A DNA stretch of 22,279 bases from Neocallimastix lanati (nom. inval.) (GCA_016946835.1 JACVTC010000505.1:1-22279); one strand, 5' to 3'; shown: positions 8,599-19,027, numbered from the stretch's first letter. Translations and numbers: made by a program. The notes: generated by a model from the letters alone, not told the origin.

Positions 8599-8764
8599 TC
8601 GTGCAATCTGATAGTACACACTGTCTGACGTGCAGCTTACCTCTTGAAAGGTGTCATGCCACGCGTGTGCCACGGTTACTATTTTCAATATAAAAAATAG
8701 CAGTCCAGAGCCTACTAGCCCAATTACTATGTAGGATAAACTTAACCCGGAAATCTATGCACGA
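8599..8764. ncRNA. Structured leader RNA domain of E1, covarying with E0
   Basis: Counterpart of 923-1086. P0 TCGTGCA/TGCACGA (8599-8605/8758-8764), P1 CACAC/GTGTG (8617-8621/8665-8669), TGAC/GTCA with inner ACC/GGT (8639-8641/8650-8652), GGTT/AGCC (8674-8677/8709-8712) and CTATTTT/AAAATAG (8679-8685/8694-8700). Compared with E0, nine base pairs have both partners changed, yet pairing is kept. It lies between PBS and gag, ending 157 nt before the gag ATG in sense. Candidate roles are packaging, dimerisation or translation initiation; the strand on which it works is not certain. Confidence 0.75.
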
Positions 8765-8923
8765 ATATTAGTTTAATTTAATATTAATTAATATTTTTAA
8801 CAATTAATAATAATTAGTTAAAAATATAAAAATTGTTTTTTAAAAAAAATTATTTGTTTTATTAGAAAAATTATTTATTAATATTATAATTTTATCCCTA
8901 ATGTATTAATTTATTATTATATT

Positions 8924-8940
8924 CCCCGATATCTCCACCA
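8924..8940 (-). other. Primer-binding site of E1
   Basis: Minus strand TGGTGGAGATATCGGGG, identical to the sites in E0 and E3, 8 nt inside the 5' LTR edge (8949). Confidence 0.85.
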
Positions 8941-8948
8941 ATTTTTCA

Positions 8949-9736
8949 TGGTATGGTTCATATAATTTTAGGAATATAATAATAATTAACACAAATAATA
9001 AAATTACAATAAAAAAAATAATTTGTTTTAAAATCAATATTTATTTATTTAAATTTATAAAAGAAAAAATAATAATATAATTATTTATTTAATAAAAAGA
9101 AAGTTATTGATTATATTTTATTTCACTAAAATTACATGTATTTATATTTTTTTATCAAATTAAAATTTGTAAAGCCTAACTATTTTTTTAATAAACTAAT
9201 TACTAATTATTTTTATAAATAAAACATTTAAATTGAAATTGAATTATTATTTTAGTTAATAATATTATTGTTATAAATAGTAGTTATATATTATTGAATT
9301 ATTAATTATTTAATAATAGTTTAATACTAATATATATAAAATAAAAATAAAGAGATTATACAGAATATTTTATTGTGGTTTAGTTAAATTTAGTAATTAA
9401 AAATAAATTTAAATTGATAACGAAAATTTTAATAACTAATTAAATAGATTTGATTATTTTCAATATAACATAATACAAAAGAAATATAATATTAATATAT
9501 TAAGTGGGCAAGGACAATATTCTTGGCTAAAGATTTTTAATACATTATAATGGAATCGGATCGATAATTCAAAAAGGAATTATAAGTTAATTAGTGATTT
9601 ATTAACTTTAGATTTCTATTTAGTAATATTTGAAGAATATTGGAAAGTTCCAATTATATAGAATAGAATAATCTATAAGGTTAGAATAATTTATATTATT
9701 CTAGCACAATTAGTATTATTTGTTCATTCTGTATTA
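8949..9736 (-). repeat. E1 right LTR (5' LTR in sense orientation)
   Basis: 788 bp, matching 2722-3509 with about three substitutions. It should carry the element's promoter in sense direction (right to left); no promoter motif can be picked out from the AT-rich sequence. CAAA (9737-9740) follows directly. Confidence 0.92.
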
Positions 9737-9740
9737 CAAA
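9737..9740. repeat. CAAA junction: right TSD of E1 and left flank of E2
   Basis: The four bases separate the E1 and E2 LTR ends and repeat 2718-2721. They serve at once as the right duplication of E1 and the left flank of E2. Confidence 0.7.
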
Positions 9741-10357
9741 TGATACAGTATTTTATTAAATACCGTATATGTTAGTTGGGCGTTTGTGCAAAAGGGAATT
9801 ACTCCAAGAATATTATATTACAATAATTATATTTACTTTTTAGTTATTTATCTTTTATTATTTTATTTATTATATTTTATCATAAAAAAAAATACATGTT
9901 TTATTATTATTCCTTAAAAAAAAAAGAAAATATTTATTTATAAATTATTTTCATAATTATATTTTTTACTAATTTTATAAATTTTATTTATCGAAACACT
10001 AAAATTAATTAATAAATATAAATATTCATAACTTTTTACTTATAACTATTAATTCATATTGTTTAACATTATTTAAAAATTATTTTAATATTAACATCAA
10101 TTTAATTAAACATTCAATCTCCGTTATAATTAATATAACTAATTTTACTATATTATCAACAATTCTTTTAATATTTTTAATATTATTATTTAATTTAATA
10201 TTTTAATAATTAATAATAATAAATTATCTTTAATAATATATTAATAATATATTTTAAGATTCATTATATAAAATTAATTTTTAATAAATATTTATATTAA
10301 TAATTTTTCTAAATAATTTTTCTATTATTTTCTATTATTTTTACTGGACATGCATCA
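9741..10357 (-). repeat. E2 left LTR (3' LTR in sense orientation)
   Basis: Starts TGATACAG and ends TGCATCA. 617 bp, the same length as the right copy. Differences from it include CAGTA/CGATA near the start and single substitutions near 9843, 9969, 10057 and 10316. Confidence 0.92.
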
Positions 10358-10403
10358 AGATGCCCCCACTTAGCTTAGACTTCGTCCCTTGAAGTCTATA
10401 AGC
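10358..10403 (-). other. E2 polypurine tract with adjacent hairpin
   Basis: Sense AGTGGGGGCATCT (10370-10358) abuts the 3' LTR. Beside it, GCTTA/TAAGC (10373-10377/10399-10403) stacks on GACTTC/GAAGTC (10378-10383/10391-10396) with a 2-nt bulge and a 7-nt loop: 11 bp, stronger than in E1. Confidence 0.7.
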
Positions 10404-10528
10404 ATATTAAAATATTTATTAAACTAATAATACTATTATATATTTTATAATATTTTTTTTATATTTTTTTTTTATATTTTTTATATATATCAAAATTTTT
10501 TTTTTTTTTTTTTTTATATATATATCAT

Positions 10529-10572
<44 letters not shown>
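10404..10572. other. E2 3' untranslated stretch with long T tracts
   Basis: Between the pol stop and the hairpin. Contains T tracts at about 10498-10515 and 10530-10574 (A tracts in sense). The last merges with the pol stop codon. Nothing else is visible. Confidence 0.6.
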
Positions 10573-10577
<5 letters not shown>

Positions 10578-13500
10578 GATTATAATTTAGGAAATTACTA
10601 ATATATGGAATTACATTTTTTAGATGAATGTTTCTCTCTGCAATTTCGTTCGTATAAGGATCACATACTGTGACAGTATTAAATTGCTGTTTAACTATTT
10701 TTAATGGTCCGATATAATAAGGGTCTAGTTTCCTTCGATTGAAATTTCTAACTAAAACTAGGTCTCCTGGTTTGAATTCACTTCTTAATCTTTTAATCTG
10801 TCTTCTCCTATCTTTCCATAATTCATTTGCGGTTTCAATATTTTTGATTGCTTCAGAAATCCAATTATGGTGATTAATAAATTTTCGAACAAAATATTCT
10901 TCTTCTGATTCTTCAGGAAATCTTTTGTCAATATTAATTGCTAATTCAAATGGTTGTAAGTCTTTCCTACCATAGAGTAATTCGAAACTACTAAATTTAG
11001 TAACTTCATTTTTTGTTGTTCTTAAAGCCCAAAGTGCACTAGGTAAAATATCATCCCATTCTTGATTTTGTTTACTTAATTCTTTAAATTGGCTTTTAAG
11101 AATTCTAATATATTTGACTATTTCTCTATTCCTGTTTTCAACTTCTCCGTTAGAAGCAGGATGATAAGTACTAATATAATGTACATAGACATCATTTAAA
11201 TCTAGGAAAGCTTTTGTTTTATCAGATATGAATTGCGGGCCATTATCAGTAATTAATATCTCTGGAATCCCGTGTCTTGAAAATATATTATTTAAAAATC
11301 TAATGACATCTTCTGATTCTGTTTTGGCTAATGCTTCAGCTTCCACCCATTTTGTTAAATAATCTACAAGTACTATTATATATTTATTACCTCTGAAAGA
11401 TTCGTATAAGGGTCCAACTAAATCCAATCCTACCCGAGTAAAAGGTAGACCTGGGGGTGTAGCTAAATCTTCTGTAAATACATTCGGTGGTTGTGGTTTA
11501 CATAATTGACATACATGACAAGATTTAATAAATAATCTGATATCCTTATTCATTCCTATCCAATAATAGTTCCTTTTCAAACGATGGTAGGTTTTAAAGT
11601 TACCTTCATGTCCTAAACAATGAGCTTTACTAATAAGTTCCCATTTTTCATTATCATTAAATATTACTTTTCTTAATTCATTATTATCTTTATAATACTG
11701 AACTCCATCAATTAATACAAATTTCTGGTTTATTATTTTTTTATAGAAATCATTTAGTATTTCAGTACTATCATCAATATCATTATTATTAGTATTAACA
11801 TGATTAATATTATTATTATTATTATCATTATTATTAAAACTATGTTTATTATTTTCTTCAGTTTGAAATACCATATAATTCACATTCAATTTATTTTCCA
11901 CTCCATTATTTTCACTATTATTATTATGTAATTTATTATTAAACTTATTAAACTTATTAATGTTATTTACATTATTTTTAATTTCCTCATATTCCATTTT
12001 GTAATTTTCATTATTACTATTGATCTTAATTTCATCCACTAACTCTTTTATTTTATTAATTTTAGTATTTTTCTTATTTCTAATTTCTTCATTATTTTTA
12101 ATTTCACAATTTTGAATTTCATTATTTATAACTTGGTTGAATACATCTTTATTATAATTTTTTATATTATTTCTTTTATTTTTATTTTTTATATGTTTAT
12201 CATCATTTTTTATATTTTTGATTATATATTTTTCATTGTTAGAATGTAATCTAGATAGTGCATCAGCAACTACATTCCTCCTCCCCTCTTCATATAACAC
12301 TTTAATTTTTAAAATACTGAACTCAGTTATCCATTTGACATGCCTTGCTGAAGAAGGTTCTTTATTTTTAAATATGTAAACTAAAGGCTTATGATCGGTA
12401 TAAAGAATTGTCTCAAAACTATTACCAGTGAGAAAAGGTTTAAATTTCATGACACAGTAAAATGCGGCAAGCCCCTCAAGTTCTGTAATGCTATAATTGA
12501 TTTCAGAATTGGAAAGTGTCCTACTTTCATAATATAATGGCTTCTCAATGTTGTCATCGTCTAACTGAAGTAGTACCCCGCCAATTCCTGATTTAGATGC
12601 ATCTGAACGAACGATAAATGGTTTATCAAAATTTGGAGGTGACAATATAGGTGCATTAATAAGACGAATTTTTAAAAATTCAAATGCATTATTAGATTCG
12701 GTAGACCAAACAAAAGGAACATTCTTTTTTGTTAAATCATATAAAGGTTTAGCAATTTGGGCAAAATGGCTAATGAATTTCCGGTAATATCCAATTGCCC
12801 CTAAGAAAGAACGTAACTGTTTTAAATTAGAAGGAGGTAACCAATTAGCAATAACTTTTATTTTAGAATTCATAGGTTTTATACCCTTAGTAGAAAGAGT
12901 ATGACCAAGGAGCTCAACTTCTTCTTTAAAGAAATCACATTTTTCAAAATTCACTTTTAATCCATTATTAGCAAGAATGAGGAATACTTTTTCTAGGTCT
13001 TTGATGTGTTGATCTAATGAAGGAGAATAAATAACTAAGTCATCTATGTAAATAAAAACACATACTCCGATTAAATCAAAAAATATTCTGTTCATCTCCC
13101 TTTGAAAAGTAGCGGGAGCGTTGCATAGTCCAAAAGGCATAACTTCAAAATTAAAGTTTCCGTAAATGGTCGTAAAGCAAGTGATATCTTTATCATCAGA
13201 ATGCATAGGAATCTGATGGTACCCTGAGAAGAGATCAATAGTAGACAAAATAGAAATATCACCGCTAACATAGTAAAGTATATCATCTATTAAAGGAAGT
13301 GCATAAGCGTCCTTTAATGTACAATTATTAATCTTCCTGTAGTCAACACACATTCTCACTTGACCATTCTTTTTCGGTACCAGTACTACAGGAGAAGACC
13401 AAGGAGAACTAGAAGGGACAATTAAGTTATTATTTATAAGTTTAATTAATTCCTTTTTAAGTGCATCAGCTTGCACTTTTGAAATACGGTAGGCCCTCTG

Positions 13501-15859
13501 TTTAATAGGTGTTGTTCCTGGTATTAAATTAATTCTATGAGGATATAGCTTTGACGAACCCAAATCGTCAGTTTTCAGTGCAAGAACACTAATATAATTT
13601 AAAAATAATTTTTCTACATCAGCTTTCAAATTTTCTGGTAATTTTTTTACAATAGAGTGAATCATTTCCAGTTTAGATATTGTGTCGTCTGTGCAAACCT
13701 CGTTTTCATTATGTAGTACTTCATTAGTTATTAATAAAAGAGATGGAATCAATTGTGTTGTAATATCAACCGTTTTATTCTTATATTCTTTCCTTTCAAT
13801 ATTTCTATCTACTAATTTATAATTACTATTTAATTTGTTATTGCCGTTTTGATCAGAATCGATTTTTGATGGAAGTTTAGAATGTAGTATGGGATTTATA
13901 TTGTTTATAACTTTAGAATTAATTTTATGATCATTTATTTTATAATTGTCAATTTTATCATCATTCTTATTATTATTCGTTTTTATTTTGATATTATTTT
14001 CTTTATCGATGTCGACACTATTAAAGAAAGGTAATTTTACATTAAAATTATTTATGTTAATATTAGGTAACTCTGATTTAGCATATGTAAAAAGTATATT
14101 ATTATTATCATTATTATTATCATTGTCACTCCAACTAGTTTCAGAATCCTCATCATTCTCTTCAGAAGAATTATTATTTATATTATTCTCCTTATTCATA
14201 TTATTTTCTTCGTCATTAATTCTATTTGTACTTTCAGAAGGACTCAAGCTAACATCATAAAATAAAGAAGCTAATTCTATAGGATTATTATTTTCATCAA
14301 TATGATATAAGGTATCATTAACTAAATTTATATCAAATCTATTTCGTTTAAGTGTGTCAATACCTATTAATATATCAAAGATATCATCCTTATCAATTTT
14401 CCTAAAGTAATCGATAAAAGTGTAATTTCCAATAGATATTTTTAGTTCATAAATATCTGAACAAGTTGAATTGTTGGAATATACCTGAAAAATTTTTTCG
14501 GATATTCTCCCAATAGGATTTTTATTAATTTTAAATTTTTTTAAAGCCGTAGTGGTAATCAAATTAACGCTAGCACACGAGTCCAAGAAAATTTCAGCTG
14601 GTTTCTTATCCACAGTGCCTTTAACTTTAATCACTTTATGTTGGCTTATAATTGTCATTACATTTATTAAAGATGTATTCAAATTTTTCTTTATTTTCTC
14701 TTTTCCTTCGGTTAATTTTAATGCTTTTGTAAATTCTGACCTGAACTTTGGAAACAGGTCTAACAAATATACTAACTTCGTTATGACTTCGGTTGATGCT
14801 ACTTCCTTGATAAAGTCCTTAATTTTAAATTCATTAAAATCTTCCATCATTTTTATGTGTTTCTCTGGCTTGGAATAACTTTTAACATTGATGGGTATAT
14901 CATCTTTGTTACTGCTCAGTATTTCATTTATTTTATTCAATTTATTCGCTTTTTTTACATTTCTAATATTTGGTTGATTGATATAAGAAAGATCCAAATA
15001 TTCTAATTTATTTGTATTATTATTAGTTATTGTTTGATTAGTTGGTGGTTGTGAATCCTCAAAAATTTCAATAGATTCATTGAAAGTAACATTTTTATGA
15101 TCTTTATTTTCTTTAAATTCTTTACCTTCTTCTTTTTCTGTTGATAGTTTGACATTCGTTCCTCCCTCATCTATTATCATATCAGGTGTTCCTGTAGTTG
15201 CTAATTTATTAACGTTTAATTTTCTTTTCATAATAGTATTTTTCTTCATAGCATTTGTAATAATTGGAACTGGATTATCTATAAGCTTTTTCTTTATTTC
15301 TTTGGTATATGGGGAGATTTTTATTGAATTATTTTTACCTTTCTTTTGGGCAACAGCGATAATTTCCTCATTATGGTAATTATCAAAATTATTATAAATA
15401 TTATTTGAATTAGGTTCATTATTAATTTTCTTTTCATTATCATTTATAGAAATTCTATTTAAATCAATTTCATTGTTACTTTGATCATCATTATTATTTT
15501 TATAAGTATTATTTATATTAACATCATTGTTAACTTGTTTATTAATAGTGTCATTTTCATAGATGTTGTTATGATTACTATTATTTAATTTATAACCGTT
15601 ACTAGTATTCTTACTAAGATATTCTATATTATTTAAGTTATTATTATTATTATTATTGGAATAAATATTATCAATACTTGTATGATTATCATCAAATAAA
15701 CTGTTTGTATAATTTATTTTATTATTCTTATTTAAATAATTATTGTTTATATCATAATTATGTGAATTATCATTATAAGGATATCCATTATTTATTACAT
15801 CATTATTTGAAGTTGCACTAGCATTATATGAATTATTATTATTATTATTATTATTATGT

Positions 15860-15890
<31 letters not shown>

Positions 15891-16062
15891 AATTATTATC
15901 ATTAGTATTATTATAATTATTTTTTATTTTCATAGTATTATTATTTAACTTGGGAGAGTATGTTAAATTTACATATTCTTCATTAATACTATTATTTTTA
16001 TTATAAGTTTGAAGTTTGGTTTGGTTAACGGGAGTTGTCCTTCTCCCATTATTTAGTTTAAA
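10573..16062 (-). CDS. pol: E2 Pol polyprotein: protease, RT, RNase H, integrase, with Asn-rich insertions
   Basis: Open in the -1 frame from the heptamer (TTT at 16062) to TAA at 10573, 1829 codons; first in-frame ATG at 15933, but synthesis as Gag-Pol is expected. Counting from the shift: about 490 residues of Asn-rich, low-complexity leader; retropepsin FLDSCASVNLI (Asp 494, DSC not DSG) and DILIGID; Asn/acidic linker; RT about 870-1060 with MPFGL and YIDD (Y1005); RNase H about 1150-1270 (RSDASKSG...YTDHKPL...VADALSRL); a ~170-residue Asn/Lys-rich insertion (about 1271-1444) absent from E1; integrase HHCC (HCLGH...CHVC, about 1481-1520), D-D-E core (GLDLVGP, ITDNG, NGEVENRNRE) and GPY/F-like LDPYYIGP. 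No chromodomain and no stop in the frame. The Asn runs are encoded by AAT repeats typical of the genome. Confidence 0.92.
16030..16062 (-). promoter_or_regulatory. Programmed -1 ribosomal frameshift signal of E2
   Basis: Slippery T TTA AAC (16062-16056) in gag phase, immediately followed by the gag stop TAA (16055-16053). An 8-nt spacer leads to hairpin GGGAG/CTCCC (16047-16043/16034-16030) with an 8-nt loop. Same layout and spacing as E1. A strong pseudoknot partner is not obvious here (only GAAG/CTTC, overlapping the stem). Confidence 0.83.
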
Positions 16063-17357
16063 TTATTAAAGCTATCTCCATTATTATTATTATTATTTAC
16101 ATTAGCTTTGAAATTACTATTAATATTTGAACTAGTAGTATTAATATCCTGATTTATTCCATTAGAATTTCTATTAAAATTATTATTTCCAGTGGGAATA
16201 TTATTCTCATTAAAATTATGATTATTTCTATTAGCAATATTATTTCCAGTAAATTTATTATTTTTATTAAAGTAATAATTACTACCATTAAAAGAATTAT
16301 TGTAGCCATTTTTATTACTATTATTATAATAATTGTTATATTTATTACTATTATTATTATAATCAAAATTATTATTATAATTATTACCCATATCATTATT
16401 ATTCATATTATAAAGATTATTATTTCTATTACTACCATTATTTTTATTATTAGGACATTCATAAGCTTTATGTCCTACTTGTTTACATGAGTAACACATA
16501 ACTGATTTTCTAGCTTTTGGTTCGTAGTTATTATAGAATCTTCTTGTATCATAAGTATTATTTTGTTGAATTTGTTCTACTCCGTGATAATAATTATTAT
16601 TATTATTAAAACTTTTATTTTTATTGTTACTATATCTACCTGGTGTAAACATTCTATTATTGGTGGAGTTTTCATTTATATAACCCATAACATATGATGA
16701 CGCTTGATATGAATTATCTAAATTATTTCCATGTTCTCTTAAGCTCCTATAAATTGGATGATTTAATAAATTGTTATTATTTTTATTTATGTTGTTTTGA
16801 TATACCATAACATTCTGAGAATTTTTGTTTGTTATAGTTCGTACTTCAGCTTTTTCTGCACGTTCTGCTACTTCGAACGCTTCTGTTAATGTTTTACAGT
16901 TGGCCAAAATTACTTGAGAATGTACATATACCCTATCATGTATAGCATTTAAATAATCATCGACACATATTAATTTTTTATATTCCAAGTCAAGTCGATG
17001 ATAAAGAGTTAAATAATTATAATTAAATCCTTTAATTGTTTCATTTCTTTTTATTTTTAAGGCCTTTAAAATTGAACACTTATCATTTTGAGTAATTTCT
17101 AAATAATCTTCAATGGCTCTCTGGATTTCTTTATATGAGGGAAACCTTTTAACATTATTTCTTGTAGTACATAAAGATTTTAAAAGGTTTTTTATGTCAG
17201 CCTCTACTGCGTTCTTTACCCAAATAAAAATTCTGTTTGGTTCCTCGATGTTGTAAATTTCCATAACATTTTTGAAATCTTCTATCCAAGAATCTATGTC
17301 CTTACCATAATTTGCTAAGTATGGTAAGTCTCTTCTAATTTTCGAAGCGTCCGCCAT
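16053..17357 (-). CDS. gag: E2 Gag structural protein with CCHC zinc knuckle and Asn-rich tail
   Basis: 434 aa from ATG at 17357 (MADASKIRR). The first ~190 residues are non-repetitive and mostly helical in character, fitting a capsid-like region (DIDSWIEDF near the start resembles INSWANELKAW in E1 Gag). A zinc knuckle C-x2-C-x4-H-x4-C spans C288-C301, after which about 130 residues are dominated by Asn with Gly, Tyr and Phe, an AAT-repeat expansion that may be disordered or prion-like. It would bind element RNA and form particles. The frame ends at the stop that touches the slippery heptamer. Capsid homology is inferred; the knuckle is seen. Confidence 0.88.
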   Translation of the reverse strand: MADASKIRRDLPYLANYGKDIDSWIEDFKNVMEIYNIEEPNRIFIWVKNAVEADIKNLLKSLCTTRNNVKRFPSYKEIQRAIEDYLEITQNDKCSILKALKIKRNETIKGFNYNYLTLYHRLDLEYKKLICVDDYLNAIHDRVYVHSQVILANCKTLTEAFEVAERAEKAEVRTITNKNSQNVMVYQNNINKNNNNLLNHPIYRSLREHGNNLDNSYQASSYVMGYINENSTNNRMFTPGRYSNNKNKSFNNNNNYYHGVEQIQQNNTYDTRRFYNNYEPKARKSVMCYSCKQVGHKAYECPNNKNNGSNRNNNLYNMNNNDMGNNYNNNFDYNNNSNKYNNYYNNSNKNGYNNSFNGSNYYFNKNNKFTGNNIANRNNHNFNENNIPTGNNNFNRNSNGINQDINTTSSNINSNFKANVNNNNNNGDSFNNLN

Positions 17358-17416
17358 TTATCTAATTATTATTTTAATTTGAAATTATATTCTTATATAC
17401 TTTTACGAGTATAATA
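17358..17416. other. Short AT-rich spacer upstream of E2 gag
   Basis: A/T-rich sequence between gag start and the repeat block. No motif seen. Confidence 0.4.
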
Positions 17417-17443
17417 ATGTTATTTTTATTATTGTTATTATTA

Positions 17444-17490
<47 letters not shown>

Positions 17491-17935
17491 TCTTATTTTA
17501 TATACTATTACTAAAATATTACTATTATTAAAATATTATTTATTATTATTAATTATTAATTCACTATTACTAAAATATTATTTATTATTATTAATTATTA
17601 CTTAATTCACTATTACTAAAATATCATTTAATTATTATTATTATTATTATTAATTCTTATTTTATACACTATTACTAAAATATTACTATTACTAAAATAT
17701 TATTTATTATTATTAATTATTACTTAATTCACTATTACTAAAATATTATTTATTATTATTAATTATTACTTAATTCACTATTACTAAAATATCATTTATT
17801 ATTATTAATTATTACTTAATTCACTATTACTAAAATATCATTTATTATTATTAATTATTACTTAATTCACCATTACTAAAATATTATTTATTATTATTAT
17901 TAAAATATTATCTATTATTTTTTTTTCTAAATATT
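17417..17935. repeat. E2 leader microsatellite and ~46-bp minisatellite
   Basis: A (TTA)n block (about 17430-17490) followed by about six copies of a ~46-bp unit containing CACTATTACTAAAATAT and TTATTATTATTAATTATTA, some partial or expanded with extra TTA. Lies between the gag start and the twin hairpins. The open frame across it is a by-product of the repeat. Confidence 0.85.
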
Positions 17936-18019
17936 ATCACATATACTATTAATAAAATATTATTTAATATTAATTTTTATACTAAACTATTACTACTTTT
18001 TATTATAATATCATTTCTT

Positions 18020-18173
18020 AATTAAAGGTTTATTCGTTTTTATACTGGTCCGAATTCCCAGTTGTCTTTAATTACTAATAAAGATGATAATAAAAAAAAT
18101 TAACTATACTAATAATAATAATTAAAGACTTATTCGTTTTTATTCTGGTTCGAACTCCCAGTTACCTTTAATT
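18020..18173. other. Twin structured hairpins in the E2 leader, exactly 100 nt apart
   Basis: Copies at 18020-18073 and 18120-18173. Each has an outer AATTAAAG/CTTTAATT 8-bp stem and an inner CTGG/CCAG stem (extended to ACTGG/CCAGT in copy 1). Loops read TCCGAATTC and TTCGAACTC, so copy 2 carries GGTTCGAAC, much like a tRNA T-arm / Pol III B box. The sequence between the copies is unrelated AT-rich DNA. Located between PBS and gag, matching the position of structured RNA in E1 and E3. Confidence 0.7.
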
Positions 18174-18201
18174 ATTATTTAATAATAATCATAATAATTT
18201 T

Positions 18202-18204
<3 letters not shown>

Positions 18205-18250
<46 letters not shown>
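18205..18250. repeat. Poly-T tract (~46 nt)
   Basis: Uninterrupted T run in the E2 leader (poly-A in sense). Confidence 0.85.
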
Positions 18251-18257
<7 letters not shown>

Positions 18258-18386
18258 TTTATATATTACTATTATAAAAAAATTAATTATTTAATTTTAA
18301 TTTAATATTAATTATTTAATTGTCTTTATTTTTTTAAAAGTAAATATTAATATAAATATAAATTTCATAATATTCTTGGTTTGCAC

Positions 18387-18403
18387 GCCCGGATTCTCCA
18401 CCA
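18387..18403 (-). other. Primer-binding site of E2
   Basis: Minus strand TGGTGGAGAATCCGGGC, 4 nt inside the 5' LTR edge (18408). It differs from the E0/E1/E3 site after the first nine bases, so a different tRNA (acceptor strand ATTCTCC, discriminator A) is predicted. Confidence 0.82.
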
Positions 18404-18407
18404 TTTT

Positions 18408-19024
18408 TGATACGATATTTTATTAAATACCGTATATGTTAGTTGGGCGTTTGTGCAAAAGGGAATTACTCCAAGAATATTATATTACAATAATTATATT
18501 TACTTTTTATTTATTTATCTTTTATTATTTTATTTATTATATTTTATCATAAAAAAAAATACATGTTTTATTATTATTCCTTAAAAAAAAAAGAAAATAT
18601 TTATTTATAAATTATTTTCATAATTATATTTTTTTCTAATTTTATAAATTTTATTTATCGAAACACTAAAATTAATTAATAAATATAAATATTCATAACT
18701 TTTTACTTATAACTATTAATTCATCTTGTTTAACATTATTTAAAAATTATTTTAATATTAACATCAATTTAATTAAACATTCAATCTCCGTTATAATTAA
18801 TATAACTAATTTTACTATATTATCAACAATTCTTTTAATATTTTTAATATTATTATTTAATTTAATATTTTAATAATTAATAATAATAAATTATCTTTAA
18901 TAATATATTAATAATATATTTTAAGATTCATTATATAAAATTAATTTTTAATAAATATTTATATTAATAATTTTTCTAAATAACTTTTCTATTATTTTCT
19001 ATTATTTTTACTGGACATGCATCA
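18408..19024 (-). repeat. E2 right LTR (5' LTR in sense orientation)
   Basis: 617 bp, about six substitutions from 9741-10357. AAA (19025-19027) then E3 follows. Confidence 0.92.
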
Positions 19025-19027
19025 AAA

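Larger units (their letters stand above)
2722..9736 (-). mobile_element. Complete Ty3/gypsy-type LTR retrotransposon E1 (7.0 kb)
   Basis: Two 788-bp LTRs (2722-3509, 8949-9736) differing at about three positions flank, in sense order on the minus strand: PBS (8924-8940), structured leader (8599-8764), gag (7525-8442), -1 frameshift signal (7485-7537), pol (to 3533), hairpin (3526-3549) and polypurine tract (3510-3522). CAAA is duplicated on both sides. The domain order protease-RT-RNase H-integrase is that of Ty3/gypsy. All parts look intact, so it may be autonomous and young. Confidence 0.92.
9741..19024 (-). mobile_element. Complete Ty3/gypsy-type LTR retrotransposon E2 (9.3 kb)
   Basis: 617-bp LTRs (9741-10357, 18408-19024), about six substitutions apart, TG...CA ended. 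Sense order: PBS (18387-18403), twin hairpins (18020-18173), minisatellite (17417-17935), gag (16053-17357), -1 frameshift signal (16030-16062), pol (to 10573), poly-A tracts, hairpin and polypurine tract (10358-10403). Related to E1 in gene order and frameshift design, but a different family: different PBS, longer Asn-rich proteins, different leader. Flank is CAAA on the left; on the right only AAA before E3, because E3 integrated at its very edge. Confidence 0.92.

Noticed and set aside
13946-14260. Hydrophobic and Ser-rich plus-strand frames opposite gag and pol (also 5331-5537, 7556-7762, 8105-8449, 14552-14878, 15149-15379, 16218-16490)
   Set aside because: Mirror frames of real minus-strand coding sequence; composition follows the complement of Asn/Lys/Glu codons.
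17417-17605. Leu-rich plus-strand frame
   Set aside because: It is a translation of the (TTA)n microsatellite and minisatellite.
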